Of a stretch of 64,000 nt of DNA, positions 17,163 to 25,752 are shown in pieces. The position numbers were made by a program, and so were the translations under genes. Source of the DNA: Seongchinamella unica. Lineage in GTDB: Bacteria; Pseudomonadota; Gammaproteobacteria; Pseudomonadales; Halieaceae. The stretch spans positions 62,001-126,000 of the forward strand of contig NZ_SMSE01000002.1 of NCBI RefSeq assembly GCF_004354085.1, in the 5' to 3' direction. The notes under the pieces were generated by a model that saw nothing but the letters and a program-made list of their open reading frames with translations, was not told the DNA's origin and made no database searches. Numbering within the stretch: the first letter of the stretch is position 1; each line of letters starts with the position of its first letter.

Positions 17163-17779
17163 GACGACACCGTGGTGGTGTTTACCAGCGACAATGGCGG
17201 CGCTGGTTATATTGGCATCCCGGACGTGAACAGTCCGTTTCGCGGCTGGAAAATCACCATGTTTGAAGGCGTTCTGCGTGTACCGTTGTTTGTGAAATGG
17301 CCGGCCCGAATCACTGCCGGCGGCTCTGTGGATACTCCCGTAGCCCATATCGATATGATGCCCACGCTGGCGGCCGCTGCTGGAGCGCCGCTACCTGAAG
17401 GTGTGATAATTGACGGTGTCGATCTGTTGCCGCTGGTGACAGGGGAGGGGGTGATAACCTGGCCCGCGATATCCTGTTCTGGCAGAACGGCCACTATCAG
17501 GTGGTGCGCCACGGTGACTGGAAACTGCAGGTAAATGATCGTCCCACCGATGGCCTGAAGAAATGGCTTTACAATCTCGCGGTTGATCCCACCGAGCAGA
17601 ATAGCCTTGCGGCGAGCCGTCCGGATAAACGGCAAGAACTGGAGGCATTGCTTGCGGAGCACCAGGCCAGTTCTCGTGGTCCGCTTTATGAGTCCGTGGT
17701 GCAAATGCCGGTGATGGTCGACAAGACACTGGCCGAGAAGTTTGTTGAGGGCGACGAGTACGTTTACACCCCCAACTAA
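17163..17779 (+). pseudogene. C-terminal remnant of a type I sulfatase, frameshifted
   Basis: From about 17163 the frame reads DDTVVVFTSDNGG, the sulfatase signature that holds the Asp-Asn metal ligands. FRGWKITMFEGVLRVPLFVKWP and DMMPTLAAAAGAPLP follow, all standard for the second half of arylsulfatases. Around 17445-17465 the frame breaks, and the remaining C-terminus (DILFWQNGHYQVVRHGDWKLQV) continues in the next frame to TAA 17777-17779. The first half, with the formylglycine motif CxPSR, is absent. The protein cannot be functional as read. A one-base loss near GGGGGTGATAAC would explain the frameshift. Similarity to neighbours in codon style suggests old resident DNA, not recent import. 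Confidence 0.85.
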
Positions 17780-17811
17780 AATCCGGGGCAGGCTGCGACT
17801 TACAAAAAATG

Positions 17812-17837
17812 GTGGTCTGTCACTGGATTCCAGGTGA
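17812..17837. repeat. REP-like palindromic unit, copy 1
   Basis: GTGGTCTGT at 17812-17820 runs into a hairpin TCACTGGATTCCAGGTGA (17820-17837). The same prefix and a related hairpin recur at 20003-20032, and the prefix also forms part of the 15776-15854 element. Two non-homologous genes lie between the two copies. Confidence 0.5.
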
Positions 17838-17885
17838 TACAATGCTGGTCTCCCGCCTGCAGCGATAAATGGACCGTAACGTTTT

Positions 17886-18593
17886 ATGTTTCTCGATTCT
17901 TTCCACAGTAAGGAAAATGGCTTTATTCAAATCACTGCCGACCAGGCCAGTGAATTCGCCAAGGGGATTTCGGATGACTTCAATCCCATTCACGATCCCG
18001 ACTCCAGACGCTTCTGCGTCCCGGGTGATCTGCTGTTCGCGCTGGTTCTTTCCAGCTACGGAATCAGCCAGAGTATGTCCTTCAGTTTCAAGGGGATGGT
18101 TGGCGCCCTGACCCCGCTGGTCTTTCCCGATACCGACGCCTCAAGGCTGGAGATCGTAAACGACAAGGGCAAGGAATTCCTCACTGTCGAGCGCTCAGGC
18201 GAAGTCAGCCGTGACCTGGCATTGATAGAAGCCATGATTCGTAACTATGTCGTTTTCTCCGGGCACAACTTCCCGGGAATTCTCGTTCCCCTGATGGCAG
18301 AGCATAATGTCATGATTAACCCGGCCCGGCCGTTGGTGATTTACGAGGGGATGTCTTTTAACCTGGAGCACCTTGGTTTTGGTAACCCGGAGTTGGAACT
18401 TTCGAAAGCCACCCTCCTGGTATCGGGAAAACGTGGAGATGCAGAATTACATTTCAACATCACCGACGCCGGCCGTCCTGTAGGCACTGGCCTGAAAAAG
18501 CTGGTTCTCAGCGGACTGAGGGAGTATGAGGAGCCCGCGATGCAGGGCATGTGTGACCTTTACCAGGCGCGTAAACAGAGTTACATGAACTGA
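17886..18593 (+). CDS. DUF3581 family protein
   Basis: 235 residues, cytoplasmic. The N-terminus has the hot-dog-like signature FAKGISDDFNPIHD, then RFCVPGDLLFALVLSSYGISQ, as in MaoC-type dehydratase domains where D..NPIH carries the catalytic Asp/His; DUF3581 members from Pseudomonas and Shewanella share these exact patterns. A thioester-related activity is therefore plausible but untested. The rest (about 90-235) lacks a recognisable second domain apart from a repeated strand pattern. It starts 106 bp after the sulfatase remnant, with a palindromic repeat between them, and probably forms its own transcript. Confidence 0.8.
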   Translation: MFLDSFHSKENGFIQITADQASEFAKGISDDFNPIHDPDSRRFCVPGDLLFALVLSSYGISQSMSFSFKGMVGALTPLVFPDTDASRLEIVNDKGKEFLTVERSGEVSRDLALIEAMIRNYVVFSGHNFPGILVPLMAEHNVMINPARPLVIYEGMSFNLEHLGFGNPELELSKATLLVSGKRGDAELHFNITDAGRPVGTGLKKLVLSGLREYEEPAMQGMCDLYQARKQSYMN

Positions 18594-18687
18594 TTGCAGA
18601 GATTCGGTTACCAATCGCATTGGTATAGAGCGCCCTCGGTACAATATCCAGCCACTTATCAATGTCGGGAAATTGAGTCAGATCTGC

Positions 18688-19974
18688 ATGGATGTCAATT
18701 ACGTCAAAGGCGATGTAGCGCCAGGTTTCGAATCGGTTAAAGCACTCTTTACGCAACAAATGTGCACTCTGGCAGAGCAGAATGCCCAACTCTGTGTCTA
18801 TCACCGAGGTAAAAAAGTAGTCGATCTTTGGGCATCGGCTACGGGTAACGAGGATTTCTCAGGCGATTCCCTGGTCAATATTTTCAGTAGTGGCAAGAGC
18901 CTGGAGGCCATTGCCGTCGGTGTGCTGGTCAGTCGGGGGCTTATCACTTATGACGCGAGAATTACGCAATACTGGCCGGACTTCGGCGCCCAGGGCAAGG
19001 AAGGAGTGACTGTTGCTGACCTGATGCGGCATGAGGCTGGCCTGGCGAATTTCGACACGCCGCTGGATGCGGAAGACTTGTTTACCGAAAATATCAAGGA
19101 GAACGCCGTTGGCCGCGTGATTGAACAACAAGGGCTGAGCTACGATTCGGGCGGAAAGCGTGAATATCATGCTATTACACGTGGCTGGATTATCAACGAG
19201 TTGTTTCGTCGGGTTGATCCCGAAGGCCGCACCATCGGCGAGTTTTTGCGACAGGAAATCAGTGGCCCACTGGGAGCGGATGTGATGGTGGGTGTTAATG
19301 AACAGGAACGGCTGCGCATGTTCCCGGTACAGCCCCTTGGCTTAGGTTTCCAGCTGTGGCAGAGCCTGCTGCCGCGCTTCCTGGGCAGGCGCGTATTGCA
19401 CAATGTTTTCCAGTTGCTTGCCCGTATAGGCAAGATGATCCCCTCCTTGATCAAGGGCGCTCGCAGGTCCAGGCCGCCGCCAGCATTTAGAGAGATGACC
19501 GGTCTGGACTATTTCAATGCGCTCGATTTCGGCAGAGGCGAAACCTCTTCCGCCAATGCGACTTGCTCTGCCCGTGGTCTTGCCAGGCTCGGTGCCATGA
19601 TGTCTGCCGGCGGTAAACTTGAAGGGAGGGAGTTCCTCTCCGAGAGCGCCTGGCGGGCACTACACGCGAAACCTGTTGAAGCGAGTATGGGGGCAGTCAT
19701 GCCGACTCGCTTTACCCAGGGCGGGGTTGACTGTTTTCAACCTTGTGACCCCGAATCCCCTCGGCTCGAGCGAGCTTTTAACCAGGGTCGAGAAGGGTTT
19801 TATGGTTGGATGGGTTTTGGTGGCTCCATCTTTCAGTGGCATCCTGAGCATGATATCAGCTTTGCCTTTGTGCCCACGTCGTTACACTACCTGGACTTTC
19901 TCAACGAGCGGGGCAAGTGTTACCAGGCAGAGGTTTTGCGTTGTGTCAGCCGCCTGAAAGCAGGCGTTGTCTGA
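18688..19974 (+). CDS. beta-lactamase-fold serine hydrolase (esterase EstB/LACTB type)
   Basis: 428 residues from ATG 18688; a TTG at 18673 would add five residues and neither has a strong ribosome site. The SxxK nucleophile motif is at S67-K70 in FSSGKSLEAIAVG, and the downstream Tyr motif is in the GGKREYHAITRGWI region (YHA, equivalent to the YxN of class C beta-lactamases). ADLMRHEAGLANFDTPL is the characteristic LLxHxSGL segment. Family members are carboxylesterases or beta-lactamase-like enzymes; no signal peptide is visible, so a cytosolic esterase of lipid or xenobiotic metabolism is most likely. It stands 94 bp after DUF3581. Confidence 0.85.
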   Translation: MDVNYVKGDVAPGFESVKALFTQQMCTLAEQNAQLCVYHRGKKVVDLWASATGNEDFSGDSLVNIFSSGKSLEAIAVGVLVSRGLITYDARITQYWPDFGAQGKEGVTVADLMRHEAGLANFDTPLDAEDLFTENIKENAVGRVIEQQGLSYDSGGKREYHAITRGWIINELFRRVDPEGRTIGEFLRQEISGPLGADVMVGVNEQERLRMFPVQPLGLGFQLWQSLLPRFLGRRVLHNVFQLLARIGKMIPSLIKGARRSRPPPAFREMTGLDYFNALDFGRGETSSANATCSARGLARLGAMMSAGGKLEGREFLSESAWRALHAKPVEASMGAVMPTRFTQGGVDCFQPCDPESPRLERAFNQGREGFYGWMGFGGSIFQWHPEHDISFAFVPTSLHYLDFLNERGKCYQAEVLRCVSRLKAGVV

Positions 19975-20546
19975 ACACGGGCCAGTTCTCGCTTGATAAC
20001 TTGTGGTCTGTTACTGGCTCCAGGCCAGGTAATGTACCCTTGATACCACGCCCGGCGAACAGGGTTTTGACGGCGGCATCCGCTGCTGCGCCTGGGCACA
20101 ACAGTGCTCGCTCTCGACCAAATAGCGCCGGGGTATTTGCTGGCACCTTGGCCGGGCTTCCAGCTTGCGCATAAAGAAAATCATCTCGCTGCCGATGAGC
20201 TGGTGGTCGCCTCTATAGATAGCTTACTCCTGGGCGCGTTCGCGGCTGCAACTCGGCGTTTCCCGCTGCGCCTATGTGCCGGATTTGTTAGCGTGGCAGG
20301 TTTACATAATGGCAGTTTATGTGACAATATGTTTTGATGCTCGCGAGCGCCTGATCATCAGCTGATCGCAACGGATAAACAGCAGCAGCGCAGATCGCAG
20401 CACTGTAACGAATCCGCCTCTATGGACGCGGAAGGAATTTAGAGATGGGTGCGCGTGCTCAGCTGCTCCGATTCGCCCGGATAGCAAAGCTGGAGGCAGG
20501 CGGTGAATGGATTGGTCTCCAGCGAAACAGATAGAGGGACAATAAA
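19975..20546. other. 572-bp intergenic region with repeat and likely operon promoter
   Basis: No supported gene. A REP-like unit sits at 20003-20032. At 20353-20367 there is a small inverted repeat GATCA-TCAGC-TGATC. The region must contain the promoter of the acyl-CoA dehydrogenase operon starting at 20547; I cannot fix its -35/-10. The ribosome site before 20547 is AGAGGGAC. A short open frame at 20104-20337 shows no known family and no ribosome site. Confidence 0.45.
20003..20032. repeat. REP-like palindromic unit, copy 2
   Basis: GTGGTCTGT at 20003-20011 is followed by TTACTGG...CCAGGTAA (20011-20032), a hairpin that mirrors copy 1 at 17812-17837 with changed bases on both sides of the stem (TCAC/GTGA versus TTAC/GTAA). 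Paired changes that keep the stem suggest a maintained structure. Confidence 0.5.
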
Positions 20547-21761
20547 ATGGGTTTTGAAACAAGCGAAAAAGTGATGGCGCTGAACACCAAACTGGAAGTT
20601 TTCATGGATGAACATATTTATCCCCGTGAACACGACTGGAACGAATGGACGCTTAACCAGGACAATCTCTGGGAGACGCCTCCCTGGTTTGACGAGTTGC
20701 GCGAGCTGGCCAAGGCCGAGGGATTGTGGAACCTGTTCCTCCCTCACGAGTATGAGCCCTGGAGCCCGGGTTTGACCAACGTGGAAATTGCGCCGCTTTT
20801 CGAGACCATGAGCAAGGTGATTTGGGCCCAGGCAGTGTTCAATTGCAACGCACCGGATCGCGGCAATATGGAAGTACTGGCGAAGTACGGTACGCAGGAG
20901 CAACAGGAGCAGTGGCTGAAGCCTCTTCTTGCGGGTGAAATCCGCAGCGCCTACGCCATGACTGAACCACAGGTCGCCTCTTCTGATGCCACCAACATGG
21001 AGCTCGAGATAATTCGCGACGGCGACGAATACGTGCTTAACGGGCGCAAGTGGTGGACTACCAATGCGATTAACCCGCGCTGCAAAATCATGCTGGTGAT
21101 GGGTAAATCCAATCCGGAGAACGACCGGCACCGCCAGCATTCGACTATTCTCGTGCCTCGCGACACCCCCGGGGTGAAGCTGGTGCGAGAGCTGCGTGTA
21201 TTCGACAATCTTCACTCGCCTGGCGGTGAAGCGGAATTCCTGTTCGACAATGTCCGGGTGCCGGTGAGCAATATGATCAAGGGCGAGGGCTGTGGTTTTG
21301 AAATTGCCCAGGGCCGGCTTGGCCCGGGCCGATTCCAGTACGCCATGGGCCTGGTGGGTCTGGCCCAGCGGTGCCTGGAACTGATGTGCGCGCGTGCAGA
21401 TGACCGCGTTGCTTTCGGGGAGAAGCTGATCAAGAAAACCAGCGTGCAGCATGAGATCGCCCGCTGTCGCTGTGATATCGAGCAGGCCCGACTGCTGACC
21501 CTGCAGGCCGCCCACGTAATGGACACCCAGGGTATGAAAGCGGCGATACCCTATATCTCCATGGTCAAGATCGTTGCCCCCAATATGGCGCAGCAGGTGG
21601 CCGACCGCGCCATGCAGGTGTTTGGCGGCATGGGTGTGTGTCAGGACACCCTGATCCCCGAGGTATTTACGCTGGCGCGGTTCTCACGCATTGCCGATGG
21701 CCCCGATGAGGTACATATGTCCCAGCTGGGCAAGCTGACCGCGCGAGAACTCAACGGATAA
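20547..21761 (+). CDS. acyl-CoA dehydrogenase, ACAD10/11-like
   Basis: 404 residues with the full acyl-CoA dehydrogenase fold. It has an N-terminal helical domain with PHEYEPWSPGLTNVEIAPL, the FAD/acyl segment AMTEPQVASSDATNMELEI (in the usual place of MTEPxxgSSD), the C-terminal QVFGGMGVCQDTLIPEVF region and the segment IADGPDEVHMSQLG. That last pattern, with DGPDEVH, and the length fit the ACAD10/ACAD11 subgroup, which handles branched or long acyl chains. It is the first gene of a unit running to 25107, so it probably works in the same degradation route as the two downstream dehydrogenases. FAD is the expected cofactor and ETF the electron acceptor. Confidence 0.92.
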   Translation: MGFETSEKVMALNTKLEVFMDEHIYPREHDWNEWTLNQDNLWETPPWFDELRELAKAEGLWNLFLPHEYEPWSPGLTNVEIAPLFETMSKVIWAQAVFNCNAPDRGNMEVLAKYGTQEQQEQWLKPLLAGEIRSAYAMTEPQVASSDATNMELEIIRDGDEYVLNGRKWWTTNAINPRCKIMLVMGKSNPENDRHRQHSTILVPRDTPGVKLVRELRVFDNLHSPGGEAEFLFDNVRVPVSNMIKGEGCGFEIAQGRLGPGRFQYAMGLVGLAQRCLELMCARADDRVAFGEKLIKKTSVQHEIARCRCDIEQARLLTLQAAHVMDTQGMKAAIPYISMVKIVAPNMAQQVADRAMQVFGGMGVCQDTLIPEVFTLARFSRIADGPDEVHMSQLGKLTARELNG

Positions 21762-21778
21762 TCCATGGACACAAAACC

Positions 21779-22009
21779 ATGAGACGTAAAGCACTGATTG
21801 TATTCGCGGTGCTGCTTGCGCCGCTGACGCTGGCCAGCGATATTTCCGGGATTTGGAAGCATGCCGACGAACCGGGCTGGATCGAAATCAGTCTGGAACA
21901 AGGGATAGGCACCGTGGTGCGCAATGACCAGTTTCCCGAACGGGTCGGTCGCGAAATCCTCATTGACTGGCTTAGGGTCGACGCCTTACCTGTCTCCGGA
22001 GACAATTAG
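21779..22009 (+). CDS. small secreted protein, unknown
   Basis: 76 residues starting 17 bp after the acyl-CoA dehydrogenase stop. Residues 1-19 (MRRKALIVFAVLLAPLTLA) form a clear Sec signal peptide with cleavage likely at LA-SD. The mature 57 residues contain SGIWKHADEPGWIEISL and a WLRVD pattern, which recalls the start of DUF2147-like small beta-barrel proteins, but too little is present to assign it. It may be a shortened member of such a family. A periplasmic small protein inside a fatty-acid or steroid degradation operon is unusual. I describe it as hypothetical. Confidence 0.6.
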   Translation: MRRKALIVFAVLLAPLTLASDISGIWKHADEPGWIEISLEQGIGTVVRNDQFPERVGREILIDWLRVDALPVSGDN

Positions 22010-22051
22010 CCTCCACTCACGCTATCACAGCTAACGGTAACAGGAGTTGCC

Positions 22052-22735
22052 ATGATCGATTTGTATACCGCACCCACTCCCAATGGTCACAAGGCATCGT
22101 GCACCCTGGAAGCCCTGGAGATTCCTTACCAGACACATTTCGTTAATATTTCGGAAGGCGAGCAGCGCACGCCTGAATTCCTGAGGCTCAACCCCAACGG
22201 CCGGATACCGGCAATCGTGGACCGTGAAGCGGACAGCTTTCCGGTTTTCGAGTCCGGGGCCATCATGATCTACCTGGCAGAGAAAGCCGGAAAACTGTTA
22301 CCCACCGACTCTCTGGGACGCTCGCGGGTGATTCAATGGTTGATGTTCCAGATGGGCGGTGTCGGTCCAATGATGGGGCAGGCCAATGTGTTTTTTCGCT
22401 ATTTCCCGGAGAAGTTACCGGCGGCCATCGATCGATACCAGAACGAGTGTCGACGCCTGTTTGAGGTTCTGGACGGGCATCTCGCAGAGAATGAATGGCT
22501 GGCCGATGATTATTCCATCGCCGACATCGCCAACTGGTGCTGGGTGCGTACCTACAAGTGGTCAGGCGTCTCTATCGACGGCCTTGATAACCTGGACCGC
22601 TGGTTGCTGGTAATGCGTGACCAACCGGGCATGGCAGCAGGTATTGAGGTACCTTTCAGCCTGGGCAACCTGCTTGAAGATGAGAAGGAGGCCGAGGCCT
22701 TTGCCAACAATGCGCAGAAACTGGTCCAGAAGTAA
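22052..22735 (+). CDS. glutathione S-transferase, nu-class-like
   Basis: 227 residues with the standard two-domain layout: thioredoxin-like N-domain 1-82 ([33 protein letters not shown], and the [14 protein letters not shown] glutathione-binding motif) and an alpha-helical C-domain. TPNGHK at the first helix resembles the TPNxxK active-site pattern of nu-class transferases such as YfcG, in which Thr/Asn take the role of Ser/Tyr. That class has disulfide reductase and peroxidase activity. A ribosome site AACAGGAG lies before the ATG. Between dehydrogenase genes it may protect against or process a reactive intermediate. Confidence 0.9.
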   Translation: MIDLYTAPTPNGHKASCTLEALEIPYQTHFVNISEGEQRTPEFLRLNPNGRIPAIVDREADSFPVFESGAIMIYLAEKAGKLLPTDSLGRSRVIQWLMFQMGGVGPMMGQANVFFRYFPEKLPAAIDRYQNECRRLFEVLDGHLAENEWLADDYSIADIANWCWVRTYKWSGVSIDGLDNLDRWLLVMRDQPGMAAGIEVPFSLGNLLEDEKEAEAFANNAQKLVQK

Positions 22736-22766
22736 ATTCGGACAAACGCCAGATTAAGGAATACCA

Positions 22767-23882
22767 ATGACTGATGCAGTAGATGATCGCTTGTTCGACC
22801 TGACGCTCACCGACGATCAGCGCATGAACCGCGATACGGTGCAGCGCTTTGCCAAAAACGATATTCGGCCGGTGGCCAAGAACGCGGACGAGTCTGCTGC
22901 AACACCGGAAGGATTTTACCAGCGCACGATGGAACTGGGTCTCGCGCTGATGCCGGTGCCGGAGGCGCTGGGCGGCGCGGGTGTCGGTCGCGCCTGTATA
23001 TCCAACGCCCTGAATGCAGAAGACCTGGCCCACGGCGACCTCTCCCTCGCGCTGGGCAGCATTACGCCACTGGCATTCGTGAATACGCTACTGGATCAGG
23101 GGACGGACGCTCAGCGTGAAAAATACTTGCCGCGCTTTTGTGGTGAACACTTTGTCGCAGCCACAACCGCATTGATGGAACCGCGCGCCACCTTCGAGCC
23201 CACCGAGCCTCGAATGACGGCGAAACGGACCGATAACGGTTTTGTTCTCGATGGTGTCAAGTCGCTGGTGCCCCTGGGCGTTAGTGCTGAACTCCTGCTG
23301 GTCGTCGCGCAGCTGGCTACCGAGGGTCCTGCTGCATTTATTGTAGAGGGAACGCCGCAAGGCCTGAGTCGCGAGTTGGAATCCAATATGGGCCTGCGCG
23401 CCGTCGAAACCGCCACCTTGACGTTTGAGCAGGTTGCATTGCCTGCCGACAGCTTACTGGGTGACGGCCTGTTCGATCTGCAACGCTTTATCGATCTGTC
23501 GCGTATTGGCGTTTGTGCTCTGGCGGTGGGCACCTGTCAGGCTGTGCTTGACTATGTGGTGGACTATTGTAACGACAGGGTGGCCTTTGGTGAGCCAATC
23601 ACCCATCGTCAGTCGGTAGCGTTCATGATCGCCGACATGGCGATCGAACTGGAAGCCATGCGGCTGATGACCTGGAAGGCCGCGTCCCGGGCAGAGCAGG
23701 GGATGGACTTTCATCAACAGGCCTACCTGGCCAAGGCGTTCTGCAGCGAACACGCGATGAAGATCGGCACGGACGGGGTCCAACTGCTGGGCGGCCACGG
23801 GTTCTGTCGCGAGCACCCGGTAGAGCAGTGGTACCGTAACCTGCGGGCAATTGGCATTCTTGAAGGCGTCGCCAGCGTCTAA
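22767..23882 (+). CDS. acyl-CoA dehydrogenase-like protein, atypical subunit
   Basis: 371 residues. The three acyl-CoA dehydrogenase domains are recognisable (PVPEALGGAGVG, then GTCQAVLDYVVDYCNDRVAFGEPI, then QLLGGHGFCREHPVEQWYRN). However, the FAD-binding consensus (ITEPxAGSD) is replaced by ALMEPRATFEP at 136-145. The chain stops at LEGVASV, about twenty residues earlier than usual, so the EGTxEIQ tail is cut although the Glu remains. This looks like a subunit specialised to pair with the neighbouring dehydrogenase that starts 28 bp downstream. Actinobacterial steroid degradation uses such heterotetrameric pairs; here the pairing is inference. Confidence 0.82.
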   Translation: MTDAVDDRLFDLTLTDDQRMNRDTVQRFAKNDIRPVAKNADESAATPEGFYQRTMELGLALMPVPEALGGAGVGRACISNALNAEDLAHGDLSLALGSITPLAFVNTLLDQGTDAQREKYLPRFCGEHFVAATTALMEPRATFEPTEPRMTAKRTDNGFVLDGVKSLVPLGVSAELLLVVAQLATEGPAAFIVEGTPQGLSRELESNMGLRAVETATLTFEQVALPADSLLGDGLFDLQRFIDLSRIGVCALAVGTCQAVLDYVVDYCNDRVAFGEPITHRQSVAFMIADMAIELEAMRLMTWKAASRAEQGMDFHQQAYLAKAFCSEHAMKIGTDGVQLLGGHGFCREHPVEQWYRNLRAIGILEGVASV

Positions 23883-23910
23883 TCTGAAACTCTCAGTAGC
23901 GAGCAAAAAA

Positions 23911-25107
23911 ATGATTAATCTGGAAATCTCAGCAGCCCACGAAGAAGTCCTGAAAAACACCAGACTGCTGGCAGAGCACATGATGCGTCCTTATTCGCGC
24001 AAATATGACCGTGAGGAGCATACCTACCCGAAAGAGATGGAAGAGGTCGCCAAGCTGCTGGGCTCGCGTCGCGGGGCGCCACAGGGATCCGCTAAGCCGG
24101 CCGACGGCAAGGTTGTAAATGGCGCCAATATGGGCGCTGTGATCGGTCTTGAAGGCTTGTGCTGGGGTGATGTTGGCTTGTTCCTGGCCATTCCCGGCAG
24201 CGGGCTGGGTAATGCGGCGATCAATGCCGTGGGCACCCCCGAGCAGCGTGACAAGTACGGCAACTCCTATGCGGCCATGTGCATTACCGAGCCGGGTACT
24301 GGCTCTGACTCGGCCAATATTTCCACGACTGCAGTGGCTGACGGTGACGAGTGGGTGCTCAACGGCGAAAAGATCTACGTCACGGACGGTGAGCGTTGCG
24401 ATACACTGGTGGTTTGGGCCACTCTCGATAAGTCGCTGGGCAAGGCGGCGATCAAGTCCTTTATCGTGGAGAAGGGTACACCGGGTTGCGAGGTGGTCCG
24501 GTTGGAACACAAAATGGGCATTCGCGCATCTGACACGGCGGCCATCACCTTCACGGACTGCCGGATTCCTCGTGAAAACATTCTCGGTAGTGCAGAAGTG
24601 GCGGCAACCGCAGAGGCCCGCAAGAAGGCGTTTGGCGGTGTGATGCAAACCTTCGATAATACGCGCCCGCCGGTGGCATCCATGGCCATCGGCACCGCCA
24701 GGGCCGCGCTGGACCTGACCCAGGAAATTCTGGCAAAGGAGGGGGTTGAGCTGAAGTTCGAGAAGTCCCCGGCCAATCTTTCGGCGTTGGAGGCTGACTT
24801 GTACAGAATGGAGGCGGAATGGAACGCTGCCCGCTTGCTGGTGCACAAGGCCGCGTGGATGGCCGACAACAGGATGCCCAACTCCAAAGAGGCATCCATG
24901 TGCAAGGCCAAGGCGGGGCGAATGGGTAACCAGGTGACCCTGCGCTGCGTGGAAATGTGCCAGTCTTTGGGCTACAGCGAGAATGCGTTGCTGGAAAAGT
25001 TTGCCCGGGATTCCAAGATCCTCGATATCTTTGAAGGTACTCAGCAGATACAGCAATTGATTGTGGCACGGCAGGTGCTGGGAAAATCTTCGTCCGAGCT
25101 CAAGTAG
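23911..25107 (+). CDS. acyl-CoA dehydrogenase
   Basis: 398 residues from ATG 23911; a longer reading would overlap the previous gene's end. FAD-binding CITEPGTGSDS lies at 124-134. The catalytic Glu region is intact, ILDIFEGTQQIQQLIVARQ, near the C-terminus. An extra loop after residue 50 (GSRRGAPQGSAKPADG) and an extended region with QEILAKEGVELKFEK are unlike short-chain enzymes. It is the third dehydrogenase of the unit and starts right behind an atypical partner. I expect it to provide the complete FAD and base, with the partner shaping substrate binding. The acyl substrate is unknown; steroid side chains or long-chain acyl-CoAs fit the gene company. Confidence 0.9.
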   Translation: MINLEISAAHEEVLKNTRLLAEHMMRPYSRKYDREEHTYPKEMEEVAKLLGSRRGAPQGSAKPADGKVVNGANMGAVIGLEGLCWGDVGLFLAIPGSGLGNAAINAVGTPEQRDKYGNSYAAMCITEPGTGSDSANISTTAVADGDEWVLNGEKIYVTDGERCDTLVVWATLDKSLGKAAIKSFIVEKGTPGCEVVRLEHKMGIRASDTAAITFTDCRIPRENILGSAEVAATAEARKKAFGGVMQTFDNTRPPVASMAIGTARAALDLTQEILAKEGVELKFEKSPANLSALEADLYRMEAEWNAARLLVHKAAWMADNRMPNSKEASMCKAKAGRMGNQVTLRCVEMCQSLGYSENALLEKFARDSKILDIFEGTQQIQQLIVARQVLGKSSSELK

Positions 25108-25170
25108 GCCTGCAACAGCCAGCGATTGCTATAGGTGAATCCAGCGGCTGCTCGGTGGCCGTTAAATAAA

Positions 25171-25214
25171 TTGCGCACAATATAGTTGCATGCAATTGAT
25201 ATATGGGCTAGTCT
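25171..25214. promoter_or_regulatory. probable MarR-type operators overlapping the promoter of the 25246 transcript
   Basis: A perfect TTGCATGCAA palindrome at 25186-25195 matches the TTGC-NN-GCAA pattern recognised by many MarR-family proteins. A related TTGCGCACAA lies 15 bp upstream at 25171-25180. TTGCAT also fits a -35 with TAGTCT (25209-25214) 17 bp away as -10. An OhrR/MarR-like gene is second in the transcript (25753), so self-control is plausible. Confidence 0.5.
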
Positions 25215-25245
25215 TTCCCCGTCATCAAAGACGGGATGTTTCGTT

Positions 25246-25728
25246 ATGTTACTGAGCCCAATCGGCATCTTTCACACCGTACTTGGCATTGCCGCCATGC
25301 TGGCAGTGGGCGTTTTGCTTGTTCAGGACAAGCGGATCCGCTTGCAACGGCCACTGGCGCGCTTTTACCTGGGCGCCACGGTACTGACTGCCGCCAGTGC
25401 CCTGGTCATTTTCCGCCACGGTGGCCCCAACGCCGCCCACGGCCTGGCGGTATTGACCATTGTTGCTGTACTCTTGGGCATCGCGGCGTCCCGAGTAAGC
25501 TTTCTCGGCGGCCTGCAGAAGTATTTCGTTGCGCTTTGCTTCTCCGTGACTGTCCTGTTTCACCTGCTGCCTACTGCTACCGAAATACTGACCCGCTTCC
25601 CGATGGATGCCCCTATGGTCGGTTCACTGCAGGACCCCCTGCTGCTGAAGACGTTCGCTGTAATCACTTTGCTGTTCTTCATCATGTTGGCCCTGCAGAT
25701 GAACTGGCTGCGCAAGCAATCCGTATAA
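25246..25728 (+). CDS. small polytopic membrane protein
   Basis: 160 residues from ATG 25246; a longer in-frame reading from 25186 crosses the palindromic promoter region and is rejected. Four to five hydrophobic helices are visible, with His in FHTVLGIAAML, HGGPNAAHGLA and FHLLPTATE, a pattern seen in DUF2306-like and haem-binding membrane proteins. Those His residues fall at helix ends and might bind haem or metal, but I cannot confirm this. It is the first gene behind the putative MarR-controlled promoter and ends 24 bp before the marR gene. Confidence 0.7.
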   Translation: MLLSPIGIFHTVLGIAAMLAVGVLLVQDKRIRLQRPLARFYLGATVLTAASALVIFRHGGPNAAHGLAVLTIVAVLLGIAASRVSFLGGLQKYFVALCFSVTVLFHLLPTATEILTRFPMDAPMVGSLQDPLLLKTFAVITLLFFIMLALQMNWLRKQSV

Positions 25729-25752
25729 CCGGCGTTAGATTGGAGAAAACCC

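Noticed and set aside
17163-17779. Two separate small genes in the sulfatase area
   Set aside because: Both frames read consecutive parts of the same sulfatase C-terminus, so a single frameshifted remnant is the simpler explanation.
20104-20337. 77-codon plus-strand frame in the 20-kb intergenic region
   Set aside because: No ribosome site, no signal or domain, and it runs through a repeat-rich gap; probably chance.
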